Part shown: positions 16,167-23,467 of the stretch, piece after piece
Numbering within the stretch: the first letter of the stretch is position 1
How the letters are laid out: each line of letters starts with the position of its first letter
Origin: Paracoccaceae bacterium
Lineage (GTDB): Bacteria; Pseudomonadota; Alphaproteobacteria; Rhodobacterales; Rhodobacteraceae
Direction of reading: 5' to 3'
Assembly (NCBI GenBank): GCA_019090405.1
Contig: JAHRVZ010000455.1
Location: forward strand, 1 to 49,834
Length of the DNA: 49,834 bases
Program-made: the position numbers and the translations under genes
Notes under the pieces: generated by a model
Told to the model about the DNA's origin: nothing
The model's database searches: none
What the model saw: the letters and a program-made list of their open reading frames with translations, nothing else

Positions 16167-16460
16167 TCAGGAATTGCCGTCGTCGGACATAAGCTCAGCT
16201 TCATAGCCCGCAGATGTAGAGGCGAACGCAATATCTTCTGCACTGGCGATGGCGTCATCAAAGATAACTAGCGCCGTTCGGGTTTCGGCATCAGCGGTCA
16301 CGGTTACAACCCCATTGACCCCGCTCATCGCCGATTCAACGATAAAGGGGCAACTTGCACAGGTCATGCCGGGAACAGAGAATATCACTGTCTGCTCAGC
16401 CGCAAAAACAGGGGCGGCCATAAAACCAATCAGGGCCAAAACGGAAGTGTGGAGTTTCAT
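16167..16460 (-). CDS. merP: Periplasmic mercury-binding protein MerP
   Basis: The 97-residue protein has a signal peptide ending VFAAE and one HMA domain with GMTCASC at residues 31-37; C34 and C37 bind Hg(II) in the periplasm and pass it to MerT. The ATG at 16460 follows AAAGGA. It follows merT by 11 bp. The normal MerP size is about 91 residues. Confidence 0.95.
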   Translation of the reverse strand: MKLHTSVLALIGFMAAPVFAAEQTVIFSVPGMTCASCPFIVESAMSGVNGVVTVTADAETRTALVIFDDAIASAEDIAFASTSAGYEAELMSDDGNS

Positions 16461-16471
16461 TGTATGTCCTT

Positions 16472-16876
16472 TCACAGACCAAGAAGAATGGGGGCAACGA
16501 CCGGCGCGATCCAGTTCCAGAACAACGCGATCACGATAAGAATTGTTGATGCCCAAAGCGCGGATTTAACCAATCGGTTGGGAAGTGGCCGCGCGCAGGT
16601 TTCATCCTCTGCGCAGACCTTGGGCTTGCGGTAAACCATCCAATAGCCGCAGCCAAGAAACCCCAGCGTGATCATGATGAAGATTGGCTTGTAGGGTTCA
16701 AGCGCAGTCAGATTGCCGATCCATGCACCGGATACGCCAAGGCTAATCAGGATCAATGGAACAATGCAGCACGTTGAGGCGGCAAGAGCGCCAAGGATAC
16801 CACCGGCCGCAATCATGCGCGCCTTTCGGCTGTCAGGATCGCTCTGATTCAGTTCAACGTCTATTGTGTCGGTCAT
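16472..16876 (-). CDS. merT: Mercury transport protein MerT
   Basis: The 134-residue inner-membrane protein has three helices. The first holds the vicinal pair C36-C37 (ASTCCIVPL), followed by the conserved GVSGAWIGNLTALEPYKPIF, and the cytoplasmic loop holds the second pair in VCAEDETC. These are the four cysteines that relay Hg(II) from MerP to MerA. It is the first gene of the operon. A start at M21 would also be possible because no strong ribosome site precedes 16876. Confidence 0.96.
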   Translation of the reverse strand: MTDTIDVELNQSDPDSRKARMIAAGGILGALAASTCCIVPLILISLGVSGAWIGNLTALEPYKPIFIMITLGFLGCGYWMVYRKPKVCAEDETCARPLPNRLVKSALWASTILIVIALFWNWIAPVVAPILLGL

Positions 16877-16907
16877 GCAGGCACTCGCAATTCAGGTTTC
16901 TTGATGT

Positions 16908-16938
16908 AAGATGCGGTCTGTAGCCACTACAGAAGCAA
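16908..16938 (-). promoter_or_regulatory. mer operator-promoter (MerR-controlled)
   Basis: On the minus strand TTGCTT (16933-16938) and CATCTT (16908-16913) are 19 bp apart. The dyad CTGTAG-TGG-CTACAG (16918-16932) follows directly after the -35, as in Tn501 merOP. It lies between merT and the divergent merR and should be twisted into activity by Hg-MerR. Confidence 0.8.
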
Positions 16939-16950
16939 GAGGTTTTTTCG

Positions 16951-17397
16951 ATGTCCGACTTCACAAACCCGCGAGGCTATCCGATTGGTGAAATGTCCAA
17001 GCGCACTGGCGTGAATATTGAAACGATCCGCTACTACGAGCGGATCAACATCATGCCAAAGCCGGATCGCACGGCAGGCGGCAACCGCCAGTACAATCAT
17101 GATCAGCTCAAACGGCTGTCTTTCATCAAGACGTCCCGAGAACTTGGGTTCAGCATAGATGAAATCCGAGCATTGCTGGAAATGGTTGACCGAGAAGATT
17201 TCACCTGTGGCGAAGTGCATGGACTGACCATTGGGCACTTGGCGTCTGTGCGTGAAAAGATCAAAGGGCTGCGAAAGTTGGAAAAGGCTCTTGTTGGAAT
17301 GGCGGCGGAGTGCAGCCAAGGCAATGTGCCAGACTGCCCAATCCTAGAGACACTGTTTCAGGCGCGCACCCGTTCCAAGCCTGCATTACCGACATGA
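16951..17397 (+). CDS. merR: Mercury-responsive transcriptional regulator MerR
   Basis: The 148-residue protein has the MerR winged-helix domain (YPIGEMSKRTGVNIETIRYY) and the long dimer helix. Cysteines 86, 121 and 129 match in spacing the three Hg(II)-binding cysteines of Tn501 MerR (82, 117, 126); the last two sit in AECSQGNVPDCPIL. This separates it from CueR and other relatives. It is divergent from merT and shares the promoter region with it. It represses without mercury and activates with it. Confidence 0.95.
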   Translation: MSDFTNPRGYPIGEMSKRTGVNIETIRYYERINIMPKPDRTAGGNRQYNHDQLKRLSFIKTSRELGFSIDEIRALLEMVDREDFTCGEVHGLTIGHLASVREKIKGLRKLEKALVGMAAECSQGNVPDCPILETLFQARTRSKPALPT

Positions 17398-17650
17398 CGG
17401 ATAAGTCGATATTGTCAAATATTTAACATAAGTATGATTATCAGTATTTTATCAGGTGGTAAAATTTTACCAACACATTTGCTTCTTAGCCACCTCGCTA
17501 TCATAGAACTGCTGCCGGATTCACGTCGCGTTATTCGTGATAAAAGCTCCCTGCCCCATCTAGAGCTCCTGCGAATTAGGTTTTGGGCCGCAAGCAAAGT
17601 ACGAGACGCCGCACTCTGATGGATTGTTCCGCGCCGTGCCTGATGCTGCA
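17398..17650. other. AT-rich intergenic region between mer and plasmid backbone, with a 16-bp palindrome
   Basis: This AT-rich gap holds the perfect palindrome TGGTAAAATTTTACCA at 17457-17472. No protein-like reading frame is seen. It marks the junction of the mer cargo and the backbone genes and could hold the promoter and operator of the ParB-domain gene. Confidence 0.5.
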
Positions 17651-17737
17651 GAGAGGAAGAGGAAGGTCAGCCCGGGTTGCCGGGCTTTGAAGGGAGAGAG
17701 AGGCTCTCCCGGACCGGCTCCAAGAAGGAGCTCTCCG
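17651..17737 (+). promoter_or_regulatory. Structured leader, type A, copy 1 (before the ParB-domain gene)
   Basis: A purine-rich strand GAGAGGAAGAGGAAGG (17651-17666) leads into hairpin AGCCCGG-GTTG-CCGGGCT (17669-17686), then GGGAGAG (17692-17698) pairs with CTCTCCC (17704-17710) before the ribosome site AAGGAG. The same plan, purine strand then GC hairpin then GAGAGAGAG, appears at 21514-21609 and 23365-23467. Confidence 0.6.
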
Positions 17738-19849
17738 ATGACCAACCCTAAATCCAAATCCGCAGCCAAGTCCAAGGCGGCTGGCGCTGCCAGCTTGCCA
17801 GAGCTGGAACCGCAAATGATCCCGCTCAACCAGCTTGTGATCAGCCCAAAGAATGTCCGCAAGACACCGGCGACCGAAGACCAGGATGCCGAACTCTACG
17901 CCAGTATAAAAGAGACCGGCCTCAAACAGAACCTTCTCGTGCACAAAGTTGGCACGAAGTTTCATGTGCATGCCGGCGGGCGACGGTTGGCGGCCCTGAA
18001 CAAGCTGGCCAAAGATAAGATCATCAAATCCAACCATCCGATCTCGTGTTCGATCGAAGACCCGGACCAAGCCGAAGACACATCCGCTGCTGAAAACATG
18101 ATCCGAGCCGCCATGCATGCTGCCGATCAGTTCGAGGCATTTGCTGCATTGCGCAAAAAGGGTCGCTCTGAGGATGAGATTGCAAAACGGTTCGGGATTA
18201 CTAACGATCTCGTGCGCCGGCGTCTCAAGCTCGCCTCGGTATCACCCGACCTGATGCAGATTTTTCGGGAAGGTGAGATGTCGCTCGATTGCGTCATGGC
18301 CTTCACATTGACCGACGATCACGCGCGCCAGGTTGAAGCGTGGGAGGTAGTCAAGCAGCACTACAATCCCTCCCCCCATTCGATCCGGAACCATCTCACC
18401 CAGAAATCCTATTCCGGCTCCTCCAAACTGGCTCTGTTCGTCGGTATCGACGCATACAAGCAAGCAGGCGGTTCCGTCATTGAGGACCTCTTTTCCGAGC
18501 GCGACGCGATGCATCTGGAAGATCCGGACCTGCTGGAAAAATTGGCGATGGATAAACTGCAGGATTTGGCCGAAGACGCGACCAAGACGTGGAAATGGGC
18601 GGAGGCCTGTCTGGACGTCGACTACGATAGCTTTCGTCCATACGGTCGGGTTTATCCCAAACCGCTCGATCCCGATCCCGAACTCGAAGCCGAACTGGCA
18701 AAACTGCAAGAGCGACAAGATGCTCTCGAATCTGAGTATGATGAGGAGACGTGGACAGAGGAACTTCAGGAAGAGGAACAAACGATCTGGGCCCGTATCC
18801 GCGAGATCGAGGCGATCCAGGAAGCCAACGTCGCCTACACCGACGACGATCACAAAATCGCTGGATGTATCGTAAGCATTTCGCACAATGGGGAGCCGCG
18901 TCTGGAAACCGGGTTGGTGAAACCCGAGGACATTCCCAAACCTGTTGAGACTGCGGTGCAAGATGACGACGAAGAAGGATCATCTCCTCAAGAGGGCAAC
19001 AGCGCTTCGGGGCCGGCCATCGAGCTTCCGGCCTCCATGTCCCGACCTGACGTGCCTTTGAACGCTACGGATGCGGCGCGAAAGGCCCAAGGTTTGCCGC
19101 GGTCTCTGGCTGACGATCTACGGGCGACGCGTCATCAGATCATCCGCGCGCATTTGGCGGCTGATTATGGCACCGCCTACGACACAATGCTCTATGCGAT
19201 GGTCACCTCGGTTCTTGGCAACTATCGCAGCCAGTCTCCTCTTGATCTGTCACTACGTCCCGCGACGACAACGGCCTCCCGGGAGACCCTGAAAGACACT
19301 GTCGCTGAACGCATGCTCGAGGCGCTCAATGACGGTCTCAACATTGCATGGCTTGAGGCCAAGGCACCGGAAGATCTAGCGCAACTGTCAGCGCTACCTG
19401 AGCCTGACAAACAGGCGCTGTTTGCTTGGTGTGCGGCCTATGCGCTGAACCAACAGCTCTCCAACGATACCGGCGCAAGTGCTGTGATCGAAGCAATCGG
19501 ATCACGTCTCAATGTAGATGTTGCCGCCTGCTGGCGTCCGACGGCCGATACATATTGGGGTCGGGTAAAGAAGGACCATGCACTCGATATGGCAAAGGCG
19601 TTGATTGATGATCGTTGGGCTGACGATAAGTCGGGGCTGCGCAAAGCCGAGATCGCAAAAGCGATGGAACAGGCCTTCTGCGACACTCCGCAAGAGGCGG
19701 CTGGTCTGACGGCACAGGCCGCTGCCAAGACATCCCGCTGGTTGCCAGACGGAATGGTTGTTGGCGAAGAGGCAGCTAATCAGGCGAAACTCAACTCGGT
19801 AGAAGTTGACGCAGACACCCTGCCCGCATTCATGAGCGACGCAGCTTAA
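17738..19849 (+). CDS. ParB N-terminal domain protein of the plasmid backbone
   Basis: The 703-residue protein has a ParB/Sulfiredoxin-type domain at about residues 27-125 (starting near MIPLNQLVISPKNVRK, with the HAGGRRLAALNKL box) and a helix-turn-helix at about 150-180 (SEDEIAKRFGITNDLVRRRL). A long acidic middle region and a C-terminal part of unknown fold follow. Classical ParB/RepB partition proteins are about half this size, so this large form, common on alphaproteobacterial plasmids, may have another DNA-linked role. No parA is next to it, which also argues against a standard partition system. The ATG at 17738 follows AAGGAG; upstream in-frame codons lie in the structured leader. Confidence 0.85.
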   Translation: MTNPKSKSAAKSKAAGAASLPELEPQMIPLNQLVISPKNVRKTPATEDQDAELYASIKETGLKQNLLVHKVGTKFHVHAGGRRLAALNKLAKDKIIKSNHPISCSIEDPDQAEDTSAAENMIRAAMHAADQFEAFAALRKKGRSEDEIAKRFGITNDLVRRRLKLASVSPDLMQIFREGEMSLDCVMAFTLTDDHARQVEAWEVVKQHYNPSPHSIRNHLTQKSYSGSSKLALFVGIDAYKQAGGSVIEDLFSERDAMHLEDPDLLEKLAMDKLQDLAEDATKTWKWAEACLDVDYDSFRPYGRVYPKPLDPDPELEAELAKLQERQDALESEYDEETWTEELQEEEQTIWARIREIEAIQEANVAYTDDDHKIAGCIVSISHNGEPRLETGLVKPEDIPKPVETAVQDDDEEGSSPQEGNSASGPAIELPASMSRPDVPLNATDAARKAQGLPRSLADDLRATRHQIIRAHLAADYGTAYDTMLYAMVTSVLGNYRSQSPLDLSLRPATTTASRETLKDTVAERMLEALNDGLNIAWLEAKAPEDLAQLSALPEPDKQALFAWCAAYALNQQLSNDTGASAVIEAIGSRLNVDVAACWRPTADTYWGRVKKDHALDMAKALIDDRWADDKSGLRKAEIAKAMEQAFCDTPQEAAGLTAQAAAKTSRWLPDGMVVGEEAANQAKLNSVEVDADTLPAFMSDAA

Positions 19850-19874
19850 CGCCAAGTCGAAAGGTTCAGCTCTT

Positions 19875-19973
19875 GGATCGTTCCCATCCCACCAAGGGAT
19901 CGGGGGCGGTCCTATCGCGCTGTCGGGCAAACCAGTGCCGAATGGGTCGGCCATCCCGCCATGGAGAAAGATC
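19875..19973 (+). promoter_or_regulatory. Structured leader, type B, copy 1 (before the DUF3768 gene)
   Basis: A long hairpin runs from GGATCG (19875-19880) to CGGTCC (19907-19912), followed by the shared string CGGTCCTATC (19907-19916), then an outer stem CGGG/CCCG (19924-19927 and 19955-19958) around the hairpin GCCGA-ATGGG-TCGGC (19937-19951), then GGAG before the ATG. The gene at 20501 has the same plan in its leader. Confidence 0.6.
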
Positions 19974-20381
19974 ATGAACCAGGCAACACAATCTACCGCA
20001 CCGCAAGATGAACAGGACGTCACCAATCCTGCGATTGCAGCGATCATCGCGCAACAAAACGATGCTTTCCGCACATCATTGACCGCATCGGTCAAAGCAC
20101 CCGGTGTCCCACCTGGCAAGCTCGTCATGACCGCAGGCATCGCCGCACAAAGTGATGAATTCCGCGCTGCTCTCATCGATGCGCTTGTCACTTTTGATGC
20201 CTTTGACTCCGACAGCGATCCTTACGGGTTGCACGAGATGGGCGTGCTCGAGATCGAAGGCGAACGCGTCTGGTTCAAGTTTGATCTGTATGATGAAAAC
20301 TACGAGTACGGTGCGGAAACACCAACCGATCCCAAACGGACGCGCCGTGTCCTGACGCTGCTGCTCCCGTCCGAATACTAA
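19974..20381 (+). CDS. DUF3768 family protein
   Basis: The 135-residue protein matches DUF3768 in its second half: FDAFDSDSDPYGLHEMGVLE, then VWFKFDLYDENYEYG and the terminal RRVLTLLLPSEY. The family is common on alphaproteobacterial plasmids and in ICEs and its function is unknown. The N-terminal part contains IAAIIAQQNDAFRTSL, similar to other members. The ATG at 19974 lies ten bases after GGAG. It belongs to a string of backbone genes on the plus strand. Confidence 0.85.
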   Translation: MNQATQSTAPQDEQDVTNPAIAAIIAQQNDAFRTSLTASVKAPGVPPGKLVMTAGIAAQSDEFRAALIDALVTFDAFDSDSDPYGLHEMGVLEIEGERVWFKFDLYDENYEYGAETPTDPKRTRRVLTLLLPSEY

Positions 20382-20406
20382 ACCGGCAAAACGCTCATTG
20401 ATATTT

Positions 20407-20500
20407 GGACCGTTCTCGTGATCGAGGACGGTCCTATCCGTCTGACGGGTTTCACAAGGGGCCGGATGATCCGGGCCCGCCCGTCACGGAGACCAGACAA
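20407..20500 (+). promoter_or_regulatory. Structured leader, type B, copy 2
   Basis: A 12-bp stem GGACCGTTCTCG (20407-20418) and CGAGGACGGTCC (20423-20434) closes a TGAT loop with a single G-T wobble. CGGTCCTATC (20429-20438) follows as in copy 1, then the outer stem GACGGG/CCCGTC (20444-20449 and 20480-20485) around CCGGAT-G-ATCCGG (20462-20474), then GGAG and the ATG at 20501. Confidence 0.65.
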
Positions 20501-20818
20501 ATGGCTAAACCCTGCGAATACAAAGTCACGCTTCACCCCGCCCACAAAGATGGCGGTTTCGTCGTTACCAAATACGACATTTTCGGCGGCACCTATCCCA
20601 GCAAAGAGTTTACCGCAGCCGGCATGGACGATCTCGTCGATCAGGTCACGCATTTCGCGATGGAACATGGCGAAGGCTGTAACGCGTCCGTGCGCTGTCT
20701 CGCGCCGCGCAAACCGCCCGGCTTCAAAAAGGCCACCGAAAACCTCTATTTCAACCTCTTGAGCAAAGAACAGTTTGAGGCGGCAGAAGCCGAGAAGGCT
20801 GAAAGCGCAGCCGCCTGA
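20501..20818 (+). CDS. Small conserved-looking backbone protein, function unknown
   Basis: The 105-residue soluble protein starts MAKPCEYKVTLHPAHKDGG and contains FGGTYPSKEFTAAGMDDLVD and a charged alanine-rich tail. I do not recognise a family. A ribosome site (GGAG) about ten bases upstream, good codon structure and its own structured leader show that it is a real gene. A terminator-like hairpin lies just behind it. Confidence 0.75.
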   Translation: MAKPCEYKVTLHPAHKDGGFVVTKYDIFGGTYPSKEFTAAGMDDLVDQVTHFAMEHGEGCNASVRCLAPRKPPGFKKATENLYFNLLSKEQFEAAEAEKAESAAA

Positions 20819-20847
20819 TCAATCCAAAACATTAATAAAAAGACCAA

Positions 20848-20880
20848 GGCTCGCCAATCACGGCGGGCCTTTTCGTCTTT
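20848..20880 (+). terminator. Rho-independent terminator
   Basis: GGCTCGCC (20848-20855) and GGCGGGCC (20862-20869) form an 8-bp stem with one G-T pair around AATCAC, followed by TTTTCGTCTTT. It sits 30 bp after the stop of the preceding gene. Confidence 0.75.
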
Positions 20881-20901
20881 GCCGGAAAGAGGAGAAGACC
20901 G

Positions 20902-21480
20902 ATGGAAAACCCCATCTATGAGGAAAGCTACCGCAATCACACCATCAAGATCATCCACGACCCCGATCCCGAAAGCCCGCGCGACTATGACAATCTCGGC
21001 ACGATGACTTGCTGGCACCACCGCTACAATCTTGGCGACAAACACGACCATAGCGATCCCCGCGAACTGCTGATCGACCTCTGCGACCTCACTTATGAGA
21101 CTGATCTGTCGACCAACGCCCTGTTCGAGCGAGCGTCGAGGCGCGCCGTCATCTTGCCGCTCTATCTCTATGATCACAGTGGCATCACCATGAACACCAC
21201 GGGGTTTCATTGCCCGTGGGATTCCGGCCAGGTCGGCTACATTTATGTGAAGCTGGAAGAAATCCGCAAAGAATACAGCGTCACCCGCGTCTCAAAGAAC
21301 CTGCGCGCCAAGATTGCTGATCATCTGCGCCAAGAGGTCCAAACCTATGACCATTATCTGACTGGCAATTGTTACGGCTTCGTCGTCGAAAAGGATGAAG
21401 ATGAAGTTGCGTCCTGCTGGGGGCTTCTGGGCGATTATGACGGTTACTGTCTGGCTGAGGCCAAATCGTCGGTGACCTGA
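20902..21480 (+). CDS. Conserved plasmid/phage-type protein, function unknown
   Basis: The 192-residue soluble protein contains the segment LYLYDHSGITMNTT then FHCPWDSGQVGYIYV, a sequence seen in many hypothetical proteins of plasmids and phages. Near the N-terminus lies GTMTCWHHRYNLGDKHD. No catalytic motif is certain. The start at 20902 follows GAGGAGAAGACCG. It lies after the terminator and so needs its own promoter; its short leader GCCGGAAAGAGGAGAAG resembles the 5' strand of the type A leaders. Confidence 0.8.
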   Translation: MENPIYEESYRNHTIKIIHDPDPESPRDYDNLGTMTCWHHRYNLGDKHDHSDPRELLIDLCDLTYETDLSTNALFERASRRAVILPLYLYDHSGITMNTTGFHCPWDSGQVGYIYVKLEEIRKEYSVTRVSKNLRAKIADHLRQEVQTYDHYLTGNCYGFVVEKDEDEVASCWGLLGDYDGYCLAEAKSSVT

Positions 21481-21513
21481 CGCCGCCGCGCGTCTTGCTT
21501 GGCGGCGCACCTG

Positions 21514-21609
21514 CCGGAAAGAGGGAGAGGCTGTTTGGGGAAGGGCAAGCCTTCCCCCTCTGAGAGAGAGTTTCCGGGAAGGCATCACCCCTCTCCAAGG
21601 AGCCTTCCG
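21514..21609 (+). promoter_or_regulatory. Structured leader, type A, copy 2 (before the GHKL gene)
   Basis: A closing stem CCGGAAA/TTTCCGG (21514-21520 and 21571-21577) encloses GAGGGAGAGG, the 8-bp hairpin GGGGAAGG-GCAAG-CCTTCCCC (21537-21557) and GAGAGAGAG (21562-21570). CAAGGAGCC precedes the ATG. A separate CGCCGCC/GGCGGCG inverted repeat lies just upstream at 21481-21507. Confidence 0.65.
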
Positions 21610-23343
21610 ATGAATATCCCAACAACGTTTCACGCCTGCGTCGCGGATGACGCGATCTCTAAGGTTTCGCGCCTGTTCAATGCGACTCTCGACGACATCT
21701 TCGCCGAATTGTTTCAAAACGCACGCCGCGCCGGAGCGACACAGATCTCAGTGAGCCAGATCGATTATCCCAACATCGGTCCAGTTATCTGCCTGATCGA
21801 CAACGGTCCCGGTCTTAAAGATCCCAGAGACCTGTTCACATTGGGTCAAAGCGCGTGGAACCACGACGTCCAATCACTGGAAGACGCTGCTGGCTTGGGG
21901 TTCTTCTCATTGGCCGGTCGCAGGGTCAGGATTATCGCCCGGAAACAGGGCACGTCCCAGTCTTGGATGATCGATGCCCAACCCGACAGTTTTGGCGGAG
22001 CGGTTCCGATCGCTTGTAATGACGGTCCCGCCAACCACGGTGGGACCACAATCTTAATCGCCACCAAAGCCAACGAAAGCTATGTCGCTGCCGCAAACCA
22101 CGCAGCGCGGTATTTGCTCATTGACGTCATGGTCGACGGCGTGCGCGTCGAGCGCAAAGATTTCCTCGCAGATGCCGAGCACATCGAAGAGTGGAACGGC
22201 ATTCGGATCGGGATCTATGAACGCGGCCCGATCAGTTTCCGTAACAACGAGACGGTCAATTTTCACGGAGTGACCCTCTATGGCCGCTTGCCGAGCGTGG
22301 GCCAAGAATTCCATCGATCATACTACGCACGTCTGGATGTCATCCAGTGCACAGATATCAAGCTGGTTCTGCCCGCCCGTAAGGAAATCGTCGAGAACGC
22401 CTTCATGGACGAACTGCGCACCCATATCAGCACCATCTTTTATCAACTGATCAAAGCAGCTGGACCGCATTCTCTCTCCTATGACAATTTCAAGCGCGCC
22501 GCCGAGTTTGGCATCCATTTGCCGCCAGCCGCGATGCAATTGCGTGTGTTCGAGCCGAGCCACGCGGACAGCGACCAAAATGGCTATGGCAAGGTCGAAG
22601 TGATTGACGCAGATGATGTTGTCTTTGATTCAGAAGGTGGCGCGATCGAGGAGCAGAATCTCGCCTTCGCGCTCTCCGCCCAGCGTGCTGAAACCAAACT
22701 TTATGATCCTAAAGTCGGATTTGAAGGCTACGATTGGTATGACCAACTGGCCCGGGTGTCGGTCAAAGGATACCGCATCATCGGTGATACTGACACGGTG
22801 TGCGTCGAGCCGGGCAAACGCCACACGATGATCGAGCGGCCAGATCAATTGGAAATCCATTGCACATTGTCAGATGCGCCCCTTACCGAGGAATGGACCC
22901 TGGCAACGGACTGGTTGATCTTCGGGGAAGATGATTGGGGTCTGGATGAGGTTGATATCGTCGTCACCAAGGCGTCCAAGGCGACCAGTGCCGATCTCGT
23001 CGATTTCCTCGAACATGCTCTGTTCAATCCATCGGATGATAGCGAAGCCGGGTCCTTCGATCAGCAGCAACGTTGGTTCCGTGATGAGGCTGAAGACCTC
23101 GCCATCAATATGCTCGAGACCAGCCTTGAGGCGCAAATCAATGCGATCACCCGCGTTATTGATCGCGAGCTCTATTGGCTGCGCCGACAGGATCAGATCA
23201 TTACAGTCATTATTGGCAAGGGGCGGATTGATGTCAGCGGGTTGGCCACCCAGCAGGTGACAGCAGCTGAGTTAGATCAGCGACGGGATGGCTATCTGCT
23301 ATCCCGTCTCAGGAACAAGAATACGACCCTCCCTCATTGCTAG
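21610..23343 (+). CDS. GHKL (Hsp90/MutL-type) ATPase-domain protein
   Basis: The 577-residue protein begins with a GHKL ATP-binding domain: the N-box ELFQNARRAGA near residue 37, the G1 box IDNGPGL near 64, and the glycine-rich lid AGLGFFSLAG near 95. The remaining about 400 residues have no motif that I recognise. GHKL ATPases include Hsp90, MutL, gyrase B and defence proteins such as the MORC relatives. It sits between plasmid backbone genes and has the same leader type as the ParB-domain and helicase genes, so a DNA-linked or anti-defence role during plasmid establishment is plausible but unproven. The ATG at 21610 follows AAGGAG. Confidence 0.8.
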   Translation: MNIPTTFHACVADDAISKVSRLFNATLDDIFAELFQNARRAGATQISVSQIDYPNIGPVICLIDNGPGLKDPRDLFTLGQSAWNHDVQSLEDAAGLGFFSLAGRRVRIIARKQGTSQSWMIDAQPDSFGGAVPIACNDGPANHGGTTILIATKANESYVAAANHAARYLLIDVMVDGVRVERKDFLADAEHIEEWNGIRIGIYERGPISFRNNETVNFHGVTLYGRLPSVGQEFHRSYYARLDVIQCTDIKLVLPARKEIVENAFMDELRTHISTIFYQLIKAAGPHSLSYDNFKRAAEFGIHLPPAAMQLRVFEPSHADSDQNGYGKVEVIDADDVVFDSEGGAIEEQNLAFALSAQRAETKLYDPKVGFEGYDWYDQLARVSVKGYRIIGDTDTVCVEPGKRHTMIERPDQLEIHCTLSDAPLTEEWTLATDWLIFGEDDWGLDEVDIVVTKASKATSADLVDFLEHALFNPSDDSEAGSFDQQQRWFRDEAEDLAINMLETSLEAQINAITRVIDRELYWLRRQDQIITVIIGKGRIDVSGLATQQVTAAELDQRRDGYLLSRLRNKNTTLPHC

Positions 23344-23364
23344 GCGCGGTCCAGCATGGGTTTT

Positions 23365-23467
23365 CCGCAAAGAGGGAGAGGAAGGTCCGGGGAAAGGGCA
23401 AGCCCTCCCCGGTGTCAGAGAGAGTTCTGCGGGGATGGGTGGCAACCCTTTGACCTGGAGATTTCCC
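23365..23467 (+). promoter_or_regulatory. Structured leader, type A, copy 3 (before the helicase gene)
   Basis: Closing stem CCGCA/TGCGG (23365-23369 and 23428-23432), purine strand GAGGGAGAGGAAGG, hairpin from CCGGGG (23387-23392) to CCCCGG (23407-23412) around GGGCAAGCCC, then AGAGAGAG. The overall plan and many bases match copy 2. Confidence 0.65.

Noticed and set aside
17738..19849. Classical ParB partition protein of a parAB locus
   Set aside because: It is about twice the usual size, has no parA neighbour, and no parS-like repeats lie near it.
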